The position numbers and the translations under genes were made by a program. Positions 26,581 to 34,245 of a stretch of 64,000 bases of DNA are shown here, one piece after another. Numbering within the stretch: the first letter of the stretch is position 1; each line of letters opens with the position of its first letter. The stretch is from contig JAUIAM010000003.1 of assembly GCA_030425485.1 (NCBI GenBank), positions 62,001 through 126,000 on the forward strand, written 5' to 3'. The notes under the pieces are model-generated. The model worked only from the letters and a program-made list of their open reading frames with translations. It was not told the origin of the DNA and did not search any database. The DNA is from Verrucomicrobiia bacterium (GTDB lineage Bacteria > Verrucomicrobiota > Verrucomicrobiia > Opitutales > Cerasicoccaceae).

Positions 26581-27395
26581 GCACGCAGGGTACCAACAAA
26601 GGCTTCTGGGCGTCGGTTTTCGTGCACGTGCTGTTCTTTGGTGCGCTCGCTCTCATGGTGGCCTGGGACCACTTCAAGCCCGAGGAGCCCGAGCCCGTCA
26701 TCTTCGAAATGGTGGAGATTCCTGCCGACGCCACTCCCGCCCCGCCGCAACCCGTCGAGCCCGACATGCCCGCCATCGACGCGCCCGACATCGCCCAGCC
26801 CGAAGCGGTAGAAATCCCCGACCTGAACATCCCCGAGCCCGAGCCGGAGCCTGTGGTGGAAACGCCTCCGCCGCCCGCGCCTGAACCTAAACCAGTCGAG
26901 ACACCCAAGCCCAAGCCAGAGCCAAAACCTGAACCGAAGCCGCAGCCCAAGACCATCTCGGCGGACGACTTTTTCAAGCAGCACGGCAAGCCCACACCTG
27001 CGCCGACGCGAACCGTTAAGCCGACGCCCGCGCCGAAGATCAACGTCGATACGTCTGACTCACTTGAGCGGCTGCTCAACGATACGTCGAGCATCCAGTC
27101 GGCCACGCCTGCTCAGCAGAAGGCCTTGCTGGATTACATCGCCAAGTTGCGCCGCCAGATCGAACTGGCCTGGAACAAGCCCACCGCCGTCGCGGGCAGC
27201 GAGGCCGTAGCCCGTGTGCGCGTCACCGTGCAGCCCAACGGCAGCCTGAACCCCGTGTTGCTCATCCAGTCCAGCGGCAGCGCAGCCTTTGACAAGTCGA
27301 TCATGGACGCCGTCAAGCGGGCTCGTACCATCGGCGCACCCCCCACCGGACGCGCCGAGACGATCAACTACACCTTTCGCATCACCGAGCGCTAG
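26577..27395 (+). CDS. TonB/TolA-like energy transducer
   Basis: Spans the periplasm to pass energy from ExbB/ExbD to the outer membrane. An N-terminal helix (about residues 10-30), a long Pro/Glu/Lys-rich spacer (about 35-150, with PKPEPKPEPKPQP), and a C-terminal domain with YIAKLRRQIELAWNKP and VTVQPNGSLN...SSGSAAFDKSIMDAV are in order. The C-terminal pattern is of the TonB/TolA kind and could be either. It overlaps exbD by 4 bp. No receptor gene is adjacent. Confidence 0.88.
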   Translation: MSTQGTNKGFWASVFVHVLFFGALALMVAWDHFKPEEPEPVIFEMVEIPADATPAPPQPVEPDMPAIDAPDIAQPEAVEIPDLNIPEPEPEPVVETPPPPAPEPKPVETPKPKPEPKPEPKPQPKTISADDFFKQHGKPTPAPTRTVKPTPAPKINVDTSDSLERLLNDTSSIQSATPAQQKALLDYIAKLRRQIELAWNKPTAVAGSEAVARVRVTVQPNGSLNPVLLIQSSGSAAFDKSIMDAVKRARTIGAPPTGRAETINYTFRITER

Positions 27396-27429
27396 GTTGT
27401 GCATGCAAACCTCGCGGGACTGTGAGGCG

Positions 27430-27594
27430 CTAGGCCGTGTTTTCAAATTCATCAAGGTCGGTAGAAAAGGGTCTTTTCGCGTCTTTTTCCGTTTACTCAG
27501 TTCATGAATCTGGATTCACACCACTTCGAAAGCCGAAAAAATCCTCAAAATTACCTCTTTTTCCCTCGTTTCTTAATTTGAAAACACAGCCTAG
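27430..27594. mobile_element. Putative MITE-like element with 20-bp terminal inverted repeats
   Basis: CTAGGCCGTGTTTTCAAATT at 27430-27449 is repeated in inverted form at 27575-27594 with one mismatch (19 of 20). The element is 165 bp, AT-rich and without a gene. Both ends carry CTAG, which may be a duplicated 4-bp target. Partial copies of the same end, CTAGGCTGTGTCTTCAAG and CTAGGCTGTAT, start at 11427 and 11578, and CTAGGTTGTG starts at 27392. It fills the 301-bp gap before the oxidoreductase gene. Confidence 0.6.
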
Positions 27595-27696
27595 GCATGT
27601 TTGCCTCTTAGTTGAAGCCTCCTTCGCAGTCTTAGGATGCACTAAATGTGAGGCTTGTGACAAGAGTGCCGCTTTGAGAGCTTTGCCCTACGGTCC

Positions 27697-28710
27697 CTAA
27701 GCATCGCAATCGTAGCGCAGGCCGATGGCTTCGCGCCACAGGTCCAGCGCGCGCATGTTGCCCAGGGTATCGCCCCAGGTCATGTTGGGGGCTTCGCGCT
27801 CGGCCAGGTATTTTGACACCGCCTCGACTTCGTAGATGGCCAGCGGACGTGAGGTGTCGGAGGGGAGCGGAGGCGTCGCGTGTGGTTTGTTTATCAGCTC
27901 GATCTCCCCTTCGCAGTTGAAGCAGTTATGCATGACGAGCATGCCCTTGCTGCCGTAAATTTTCAGTTCTGCAGACTTGTCGATCTGGATGCTGCAAAGG
28001 AGTTCAACGCGGATTTTACCTTCGTAGCTCATTACTGCGGAGCTGGTGACATCGACGCCGGTTTCCGGGTCAAACGTTGCGCTGCCCTCCAGCTCGGTGG
28101 GATCGGCGAAGGGCATCCCCAGGGCTATGCCCGCCACTCGCCGCGCTATGGACATCGGGTAGCAGCCGATGTCGAGCAGGGCTCCGCCGCCGAGGGCCTT
28201 GTTGTATAGGCGTCCGTCCGGGTCGCGCTCGGATTTGAAGCAGAAGTGCGCTTCTATCTGAAACACGTCACCGATGACGCCGCTAGCGAGCATATCTGTC
28301 AGCTTGATAAACTGTGGGTGCCAGCGGTACATGAAGGCTTCCATGAAAAAGACATCGTGGGTACGTGCGGCCGCGACCACGCGTTCGGCCTCGGTGGTAT
28401 TCATGGTGACGGGCTTTTCGCACAGGATGTGCTTGCCGGCCTCTGCCGCCTTGATGGCCCATTCGGCGTGCTCTGGGTGGACCGTAGCGATATAGACCGC
28501 TTCGACTTCGGGATTGGCCAGCAGTGTTTCGTAGCTGCCGTGGGCATAGGGGAGGGAGTAGTCCTCGGCAAAGGCATCCGCGCGCCCCTGATCGCGACTG
28601 GCAATGGCGATCAGCCTGGCCGTGGATGAGGTTTGCATGGCGTGGGCGAGCTTGTGGGCGATGCGGCCGCAGCCAAGGATGCCCCAGCGCAGGGAAGGTG
28701 TGGCAGACAT
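27697..28710 (-). CDS. Gfo/Idh/MocA family NAD(P)-dependent oxidoreductase
   Basis: A soluble 337-residue dehydrogenase. The dinucleotide-binding start is WGILGCGRIAHKLA, followed by YIATVHPEHAEWA, the catalytic-region lysine in LCEKPVTMN, and the GGGALLDIGCYPM segment of the C-terminal domain. MEAFMYRWHPQ resembles dimeric dihydrodiol dehydrogenase and xylose dehydrogenase-like members. Substrate is most likely a sugar or polyol, but it is not known. It stands alone between the MITE-like element and tRNA-Ala. Confidence 0.92.
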   Translation of the reverse strand: MSATPSLRWGILGCGRIAHKLAHAMQTSSTARLIAIASRDQGRADAFAEDYSLPYAHGSYETLLANPEVEAVYIATVHPEHAEWAIKAAEAGKHILCEKPVTMNTTEAERVVAAARTHDVFFMEAFMYRWHPQFIKLTDMLASGVIGDVFQIEAHFCFKSERDPDGRLYNKALGGGALLDIGCYPMSIARRVAGIALGMPFADPTELEGSATFDPETGVDVTSSAVMSYEGKIRVELLCSIQIDKSAELKIYGSKGMLVMHNCFNCEGEIELINKPHATPPLPSDTSRPLAIYEVEAVSKYLAEREAPNMTWGDTLGNMRALDLWREAIGLRYDCDA

Positions 28711-28835
28711 GGTGTCACTCTAGTTCTAGCTTGGGCGGGAGCGCAGCAAAAACTTTTTCACAGATGCCGAATTTTGCCCACGAAAAGGGGTTGACTTGTA
28801 TGATCGGGGTGATTTGCTTTTCCGTTTTCCCGTAT

Positions 28836-28911
<76 letters not shown>

Positions 28912-28920
28912 TTACCTTTC

Positions 28921-28950
28921 GCCCTCCCTGTCCGGGAGGGCTTTATTTAT
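28921..28950 (+). terminator. Terminator of tRNA-Ala
   Basis: GCCCTCCC and GGGAGGGC form a stem around TGTCC and are followed by a T-rich run (TTTATTTAT). A variant copy lies at 62619-62648. Confidence 0.75.
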
Positions 28951-29136
28951 GCCTAAATCGCGACACCTAAGCGATTTACGGTAGGTTTTGGCAGGCACTG
29001 CTTCGCAGTCAACTTCAGCTGGTTACAGCGAGTTTCAAGGATTTCTTGCAACTAACGTACAACCAACTATACAACTAAAAAACAACTAAGGCTCCACCCG
29101 ATTCGGGCGAGGCCCGGTTGAATCCTCTCTGAAGTC

Positions 29137-30243
29137 ATGTCCAAGGTCACCAAAGAAAAGCGTCCGGGGCGAAAATCCCCTTGGGGAGCCGTCTGGAAGG
29201 ACTCCGAAGGCAAGCGGAAGTCCAAGTTCTTTCGCACCCAGGATAAGCGGGACGCCTATGCCAAAGACCTGGAGGAGCGGCTGAATAAGCACGGCACCAC
29301 TGCCTTGGATGTAGATGTGGCCAAATGGGGACGCTACCGTGAGTTGGAGGAGAAGCTTGGCGGCATTCCGCTGGAGGTGGCGGTAGATTACTACATCAAA
29401 CATCAGCGTCCGCAGGCCACCCGTCCGATCGACGAAGTGGTCAAAGCTTTTATCGAAGACCGCGAGTTGGCTGGGGTGAGCGAGGATTATCTTCGCCATG
29501 TAAGAAAGGAGTTAGAGCGATTCCGCATCGCTTTTTCCGGCCAGCCCATTGCGCTGATCGGCACACCGGAACTTACGAAATGGATTTACGCGCTCCCTTA
29601 TGTGCCGGAAACGAAAGGCAACTACCGCAAGCGCCTTCATGCCCTCTGGAGGTTTGCCATGCTGCAGGGCTGGATCAGTGATAATCCGGTGCAGGCGGTT
29701 CCCGTGCCCAAGATCACTCGTCCGGAGCCGGTCATCTACAACCTCGAAGAAGTGCGTCAAATCCTGACCAAAGCCTGGGAGACGGACCGGGAACTCATCG
29801 GCTATCTGGCGCTCGCTTTCTTTGCGGGCATGCGCGGGACGAATTTGGAGCGCGTGGATTTCGAGGAAATCCACTTTGAGGACAAGTGTATCGTCATCCC
29901 GGCCAAAAAAGCAAAAGGCGGTCGTCGGACGGTCATCCAGCACTTGCCGCAGAACTTGTGGCCCTGGCTCAAGCCGCTCAAAAAATCCGCGTTTACAATC
30001 AGCAAGCGCGATTACTACAAACGCCGGGAGCGGGTGTTACTGCGTGCGGAGATCCCCGCCAAGCGCAACGCCTTCCGGCATTGTTTTGCGAGTTATCATG
30101 TCAACTGGCGCGGCAACGCCAACCAGACGGCCCTCATTTTGACCCACGAAGGCAGCACAAAAACTCTCTTTAAACACTACCACCAAGCCGTCAAAAAGAA
30201 GGACGCGGTGCAGTATTTCAAACTCCTTCCGCCCAAGGAATGA
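29137..30243 (+). CDS. int: Tyrosine recombinase / integrase
   Basis: Site-specific recombinase of 368 residues. An N-terminal arm-binding-like part leads to a core-binding SAM-like domain (about 95-180) and the catalytic domain. Catalytic residues: Arg233 in FAGMRGTNL, a Lys in PAKKAKGG, Arg314 in NAFRHCFAS (the first position of HxxR is Asn311), His337 in LTHEGS and the nucleophile Tyr348 in FKHYHQA. It starts about 225 bp after tRNA-Ala and reads away from it. That gap contains AAC-rich words (ACAACCAACTATACAACTA, 29060-29078) that could be arm-type sites. It should integrate and excise the element that ends near 62.6 kb. Confidence 0.93.
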   Translation: MSKVTKEKRPGRKSPWGAVWKDSEGKRKSKFFRTQDKRDAYAKDLEERLNKHGTTALDVDVAKWGRYRELEEKLGGIPLEVAVDYYIKHQRPQATRPIDEVVKAFIEDRELAGVSEDYLRHVRKELERFRIAFSGQPIALIGTPELTKWIYALPYVPETKGNYRKRLHALWRFAMLQGWISDNPVQAVPVPKITRPEPVIYNLEEVRQILTKAWETDRELIGYLALAFFAGMRGTNLERVDFEEIHFEDKCIVIPAKKAKGGRRTVIQHLPQNLWPWLKPLKKSAFTISKRDYYKRRERVLLRAEIPAKRNAFRHCFASYHVNWRGNANQTALILTHEGSTKTLFKHYHQAVKKKDAVQYFKLLPPKE

Positions 30244-30301
30244 GCCCGACCGCGTGGTTTCACGCGCTTGCCTTGGCGGCTGAGTTCCCCATGCTCAGGG
30301 C

Positions 30302-31222
30302 ATGGCCAAAAAGAAACTGCCGTATTATTATGGGCATCGCCCGGTGGTTGCTTTTGGGGTACTGGAGGCGATAGACCGTGCAGTGCCAGACCATCCGAAA
30401 CCCGATGAATTACTGACCAAGTTTTTCGAATTCGCGCAATTGCTGGCCTTTCAGGACGAACGCTTTTGCCGGCTGGTTCAAGAGGTGCGCCCCCATGAGG
30501 TTCTCCGTGTCTCCCGGCGAACGGAAGATTATATCGGTGCTATCGCCGACTGCATGAAGCAGCACGATTTGCGGACCAAGTTCAAAGAACTGATGCAGCT
30601 TCTTCTGGAAAACAATCTGGACTTAGACTACGCCATCACCGAGGAGTTGAAAAAGTGCATTAAGGTGAGTTGGCCGCTGACGCATGAATTACTCGTGTCT
30701 TTTCCCAAATATCTTTCCAGCCAATCCGATGCAAAATTAGTCCTGCGCATCAAGTACATTCACACTATCTATCAGCATGCCCGCAATTGGGACAAGCAGG
30801 TTAAAGCGCTGCGCTCCACCATCGCGAAAATGAATGTCGAGCATGCCGGGTTGGAAATACGCATGAAGCAATGCTCACTGGCGGAGCGTCTGGATCTTGA
30901 ACCTCGATACAAAGAGCTGGACAAGGAATTGACCGAGCTAATAAAGCTCCGCAAGGGCTACGAACTCTTGCAAGCAGCCAGTGAAATGAACACGGACAGC
31001 AAATCCTGGGTGCGAGGACTTCGGAATTTTATCGAATATTCCCGAGCTTACCGTGGCGTTGCCAATCCCGAGACTCGTGTCACCGATACGATCGAGCTTT
31101 TACCGAAAGCGATCGAGTCGCAGGAGCTGGATTTGCTTTTGAGCAGCACGTATATTTACCAACTCTTGGACGAAATGGAAGAAGAGGACCAGCGGCTGTA
31201 TGACTGCGGATACCTGGACTAG
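30302..31222 (+). CDS. Unrecognised element-borne protein, helical
   Basis: A 306-residue cytoplasmic protein that I do not recognise. It is rich in charged residues and likely all-helical. A possible coiled coil lies at about 158-220 (LRSTIAKMNVEHAGLEIRMK onward). No enzymatic motif is seen. It follows the integrase by 58 bp on the same strand and precedes the HTH gene, so it belongs to the left module of the element. It might help integration, entry exclusion or maintenance, but nothing in the sequence shows which. Confidence 0.6.
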   Translation: MAKKKLPYYYGHRPVVAFGVLEAIDRAVPDHPKPDELLTKFFEFAQLLAFQDERFCRLVQEVRPHEVLRVSRRTEDYIGAIADCMKQHDLRTKFKELMQLLLENNLDLDYAITEELKKCIKVSWPLTHELLVSFPKYLSSQSDAKLVLRIKYIHTIYQHARNWDKQVKALRSTIAKMNVEHAGLEIRMKQCSLAERLDLEPRYKELDKELTELIKLRKGYELLQAASEMNTDSKSWVRGLRNFIEYSRAYRGVANPETRVTDTIELLPKAIESQELDLLLSSTYIYQLLDEMEEEDQRLYDCGYLD

Positions 31223-31318
31223 AAACACGCCTGTCAAGTAAAATGCCCTCAGCGTGCCATAAATACCACTGAGGGCAGATCGGTTTATTTCATTCGAAGG
31301 GTGTGGTTGTATGTAGTC

Positions 31319-31570
31319 ATGTCCAACGGCTCCATAGAAGCCCGGCTTGACCGGATCGAAAACCTGCTTGAGCGACTGCTCAGCGCAGGAGATCGGCCTA
31401 CGCTCAAGCCGGTTCTTCTGAGTGCCAAAGATGTTGGGGATCTCCTCGGCTCTCATGTCGAAACGATCCGCAAGTATCACCGGCAGGGGCAGCTGAGGCA
31501 TGCACGTGGCCATCGCAATCCGCTGAAATTCGACGTCACCGAAGTCGAGCGATTTCGCGAGGGCCGTTAA
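31319..31570 (+). CDS. Small MerR-type HTH DNA-binding protein, possible excisionase
   Basis: An 83-residue protein. The N-terminal half (SIEARLDRIENLLERLL) is a short coiled-coil-like helix. The C-terminal half (LLSAKDVGDLLGSHVETIRK, then RQGQLRHARGHRNPLKF) is the helix-turn-helix of the HTH_17/excisionase family. Such proteins direct excision or regulate element genes. I started at MSNGS (31319). The next gene begins 20 bp after its stop. Confidence 0.82.
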   Translation: MSNGSIEARLDRIENLLERLLSAGDRPTLKPVLLSAKDVGDLLGSHVETIRKYHRQGQLRHARGHRNPLKFDVTEVERFREGR

Positions 31571-31590
31571 CCCAAAAAATAAGGAAAATC

Positions 31591-32313
31591 ATGCCTGATA
31601 ATAATGAAAATAAGACGACTGGCCATGCCCAGTCTTCCAATAAGTCGTCTCGCTCTGAGCTGAGTGAGACATCGAAACAGCGGGTCACGGACTTGATGTC
31701 CCAAAACTCGTTTTCCGCCCTCAATGTCAAGGCCGAGAGCGTTCTGAGCGACAGCAAGAACGAGTTCATCTCGATGATCATGCGGCTGCTTCGCTTCGGC
31801 GACAAGGCACGCCTTGCCCTCGCCTTCCTGCTCCTGAATGCCCGCAAGAAGGGGCACTACCTCCTCTTCGGCTATACCTCGATCGTCGAACTGGCGGTGG
31901 CGGAGTGCATGATGAGTCGCACCAACGTGTATCGCTACCTCAACGCGGCTGAGTCCGGGTTGTTGGTCTGCGAGCAGTATGACGAATTGCCGCTGGTTGT
32001 TCTGGAACACCTGTCCAAGGTTACCCAGAAGGATCCGGAGCGTCAGGCTAAGCTCCTTGCCATCCTGGATCGAGCGGCTGAGGAGGAAGGCGGGATCACC
32101 GAGGACAACGTTCTGGACGCCATTAAGGCGCTCGCCCCGACCGGTGGTAACGATGATGGCAAGTCTGAGCGTGTTCGCACGATGGAGGCGGTCATCAAGG
32201 CCAAGGATGCCACGCTCAAGGCCTTGGGCGACCCGAAGTCCTTCGACGAGGCCAAGCGTGCCAAGGTGGACGCGTTCAAGACGGCCGCCCAGGATCTGCT
32301 GAGCGTCTGCTGA
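31591..32313 (+). CDS. Putative DNA-binding protein of the element, unknown role
   Basis: A 240-residue protein not recognised by name. The N-terminus is Ser/Asn-rich and probably disordered. Residues about 85-125 (YTSIVELAVAECMMSRTNVY) could form a helix-turn-helix. The C-terminal part is helical and charged, as in partition or replication accessory proteins. It follows the small HTH gene closely and is closed by a strong terminator at 32336. Assignment to plasmid-like maintenance is inference from position only. Confidence 0.55.
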   Translation: MPDNNENKTTGHAQSSNKSSRSELSETSKQRVTDLMSQNSFSALNVKAESVLSDSKNEFISMIMRLLRFGDKARLALAFLLLNARKKGHYLLFGYTSIVELAVAECMMSRTNVYRYLNAAESGLLVCEQYDELPLVVLEHLSKVTQKDPERQAKLLAILDRAAEEEGGITEDNVLDAIKALAPTGGNDDGKSERVRTMEAVIKAKDATLKALGDPKSFDEAKRAKVDAFKTAAQDLLSVC

Positions 32314-32335
32314 GTATCCGCAAGGTCCCCATACG

Positions 32336-32376
32336 ATCCGGGCGGAACACAAACCCTGTTCCGCCCGGATTTTTTG
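32336..32376 (+). terminator. Strong rho-independent terminator
   Basis: Arms ATCCGGGCGGAACA and TGTTCCGCCCGGAT (14 bp, perfect) enclose a 7-base loop and are followed by TTTTTG. It ends the integrase-side operon just before the oriT-like region. Confidence 0.9.
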
Positions 32377-32404
32377 TCCCAACCCGGGACGCTTTTCCTC
32401 TCCT

Positions 32405-32470
32405 GCAAGCGGCCCGCATGTGGCTACGCCACATGCGCCGCTTGGCAAGGGGGAAAAGTCCCCCCTTCGC
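32405..32470. other. Candidate origin of transfer (oriT) hairpin region
   Basis: A long inverted repeat joins GCATGTGGC (32416-32424) and GCCACATGC (32428-32436) around TAC. The arms extend outward to CAAGCGGC/GCCGCTTG with a 2-base bulge. A second inverted repeat follows (AAGGGGG...CCCCCTT), then a C-rich/T-rich tract. The region is noncoding, lies between a terminator and the mobilization genes, and has the form of relaxase recognition sites in mobilizable elements. No nick site is known. Confidence 0.6.
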
Positions 32471-32495
32471 TATCCCCCTTTTTCCGGCTTCGCCT

Positions 32496-32882
32496 GTGAA
32501 CCTTTCTGACAACCTGCCCAAGCGTGACCGCACCATCCCTCGCGTGCGGGTCACTGCCGCCGAGCTCGCAGCCATTCGCAAGCTCTATGGCCCACTGGAC
32601 CTCTCGCATAACATCCGGCTTCGCCTCCTGAAGGCCAGCCCGGGGAGGCCTCGTCGCGCGGTTACTGTCTTCGATCCACAGGTGCAAACCACTATCAACG
32701 CCTGCCTGAGCGAACTGGAATCTATCAGCCGAACCCTCGCCGAACACCGATATTCTCCGGCTCTGGCTCCATTCATCGCGGCAACTTTGGCCGCCATCGA
32801 GAAACATCTCATAACCATGATCGATGCTCATCAAATACCTGCGGATGACGATCGCCTACCTGCTCGGAGACCACGACAGTGA
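32496..32882 (+). CDS. MobC-like relaxosome accessory protein
   Basis: A small protein of about 128 residues. RDRTIPRVRVTAAELAAIRK and LDLSHNIRLRLL resemble the ribbon-helix-helix DNA-binding start of MobC-like proteins, which bind oriT and aid the relaxase. I chose GTG 32496. The longer ORF that begins at 32418 would place the oriT-like hairpin inside the coding sequence. Its 3' end overlaps the relaxase start by 59 bp in another frame, a usual relaxosome arrangement. Confidence 0.65.
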   Translation: MNLSDNLPKRDRTIPRVRVTAAELAAIRKLYGPLDLSHNIRLRLLKASPGRPRRAVTVFDPQVQTTINACLSELESISRTLAEHRYSPALAPFIAATLAAIEKHLITMIDAHQIPADDDRLPARRPRQ

Positions 32883-33990
32883 AGGCAATAAAAGACACAC
32901 ACCACCCGTTGTGCTTCGGGGGAACCCGGACTTTGCGCAACGCCTTGCGGATCAGCTCACCGGAGGCGACCGCTACACATCCTTCGTCTTCATGGACACC
33001 ACGGATTGGGAGACCTTCGGTGGCCGGGACGAGTTCGAGCGTTTTGCCAATACCGTTGAGCGTGACATTTTTGCGGGTATGGAGAAGCACGAATACCACG
33101 CCCTTTGGGTTGGTCATCCGCGTAAAGACGGCAAAACCGAAGTCAATCTGTACATCCCCAACGTCCACCTGCCCACCGGCAAAAAGCTCAAATCCTACTA
33201 TGCGCCGGTGGACAAACGACGCCTCCAGGACCTTATGGAAATTTATTCGCGGGAACGCGGATTATCCTGCGCGCGCGATCCTCGGCGTCGCCAGGCCTGC
33301 ACCCATAAGGATCATCTCCCCGAGAACCGCAAACAGGCACTGGAAATTATTACCAAAGATGTGGTCAAAGCGATCTACCACGGGCAGATCCGGGACCGCA
33401 GCGACGTTGTATGCTATCTGGAGGGGCAAGGCTACACATTGGCCAGGAAAAAGAAGGTGCTCTCCATCAAGTCGGACAAAGGCAAAAATCTCCGTCTGCA
33501 CGGATGGCCCTTCGACCCAGACTTTGACGCGAGCAAACGTCACAAAGATATCCGGCAGGCCTACAGCGCCTACTGCCTCAAGGATGAAGAACAGCTACGC
33601 CAACTGCGCTGGCGCTATGCGCGTCAACTCGTCAAACGCCGACGCCGACACCGCGAACGCTACCACAACAAATCCACTGACTCAAATAAACTGAAAGGAC
33701 TTCCCGAACACACGGATCACCATGAAAAGTTTACTGGATACCTTAGTCAGTTCATCCGCAAACTTGGAAAGCGACTTGCCGCCGTCCAAGCCAACGCTAC
33801 GCCTGAGCCCGACTCCCAACCTCACACGGTTCCTGCCCAAGGATTTTTTGGGCACCTGCGACGTCTATGGGCCCGTGGACCGCTGGCCCGATCCTTACGA
33901 CACCCGACGAAATCCAGACGGGCATGGATGCTTGGTCATCGTCCATCTGATGCCATCCGGCAGTGGCCAGATCGTGATCTTGATCGATAA
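32824..33990 (+). CDS. Relaxase/mobilization nuclease, HEN-type
   Basis: Nicks oriT and leads the transferred strand. Typical relaxase sequence is seen in residues 90-125: YHALWVGHPRKDGKTEVNLY followed by IPNVHLPTGKKLKSYY. The metal site is His98...Glu106-x-Asn108, like the HEN triad of ColE1 MbeA instead of the three-histidine form. A conserved cysteine/histidine group (SCARDPRRRQACTHKDH) follows near 150. The C-terminal third is basic and overlaps the next gene by 269 bp in another frame. MLIKYL is a normal relaxase start; ATG 32845 is an alternative. Confidence 0.8.
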   Translation: MLIKYLRMTIAYLLGDHDSEGNKRHTPPVVLRGNPDFAQRLADQLTGGDRYTSFVFMDTTDWETFGGRDEFERFANTVERDIFAGMEKHEYHALWVGHPRKDGKTEVNLYIPNVHLPTGKKLKSYYAPVDKRRLQDLMEIYSRERGLSCARDPRRRQACTHKDHLPENRKQALEIITKDVVKAIYHGQIRDRSDVVCYLEGQGYTLARKKKVLSIKSDKGKNLRLHGWPFDPDFDASKRHKDIRQAYSAYCLKDEEQLRQLRWRYARQLVKRRRRHRERYHNKSTDSNKLKGLPEHTDHHEKFTGYLSQFIRKLGKRLAAVQANATPEPDSQPHTVPAQGFFGHLRRLWARGPLARSLRHPTKSRRAWMLGHRPSDAIRQWPDRDLDR

Positions 33991-34201
33991 GTCGTCCCCA
34001 TACACCAGAGGTGCGGCACAGATGGAGCAGCGTCTGAAAGACGCCAAGAGTTTCGACCCCCTAGCCCACGCTCTAACACTGGCCGAGTTGCTGGCCTCTG
34101 GGGCACCCAACATTGATTGCCTGGAGAGCTGGGCAGATTTACCTGGCTGCGGAATCCAAATAATCTCACCGGGAGAGGGTTTTCCGGATCTGACACGCTG
34201 A
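33722..34201 (+). CDS. Small protein overlapping the relaxase gene out of frame
   Basis: A 159-residue ORF whose first 269 bp lie inside the relaxase gene in another frame. It is unrecognised. The part beyond the relaxase (from about residue 90: RGAAQMEQRLKDAKSFDPLA, then HALTLAELLASG) looks like ordinary protein. The GHGCLVIVHLMPSGSGQIVILID block suggests a beta-rich core. ColE1-type plasmids also carry mob genes embedded in the relaxase frame. It could instead be read from a later start. Confidence 0.5.
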   Translation: MKSLLDTLVSSSANLESDLPPSKPTLRLSPTPNLTRFLPKDFLGTCDVYGPVDRWPDPYDTRRNPDGHGCLVIVHLMPSGSGQIVILIDKSSPYTRGAAQMEQRLKDAKSFDPLAHALTLAELLASGAPNIDCLESWADLPGCGIQIISPGEGFPDLTR

Positions 34202-34245
34202 CTCCAAGCCAGTTGTTCTCATGGCTGCGAACTTAAAAAGCAGCC

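Noticed and set aside
32418-32495. N-terminal extension of the MobC-like protein from ATG 32418
   Set aside because: This segment is part of the oriT-like hairpin region and the family match begins only after GTG 32496.
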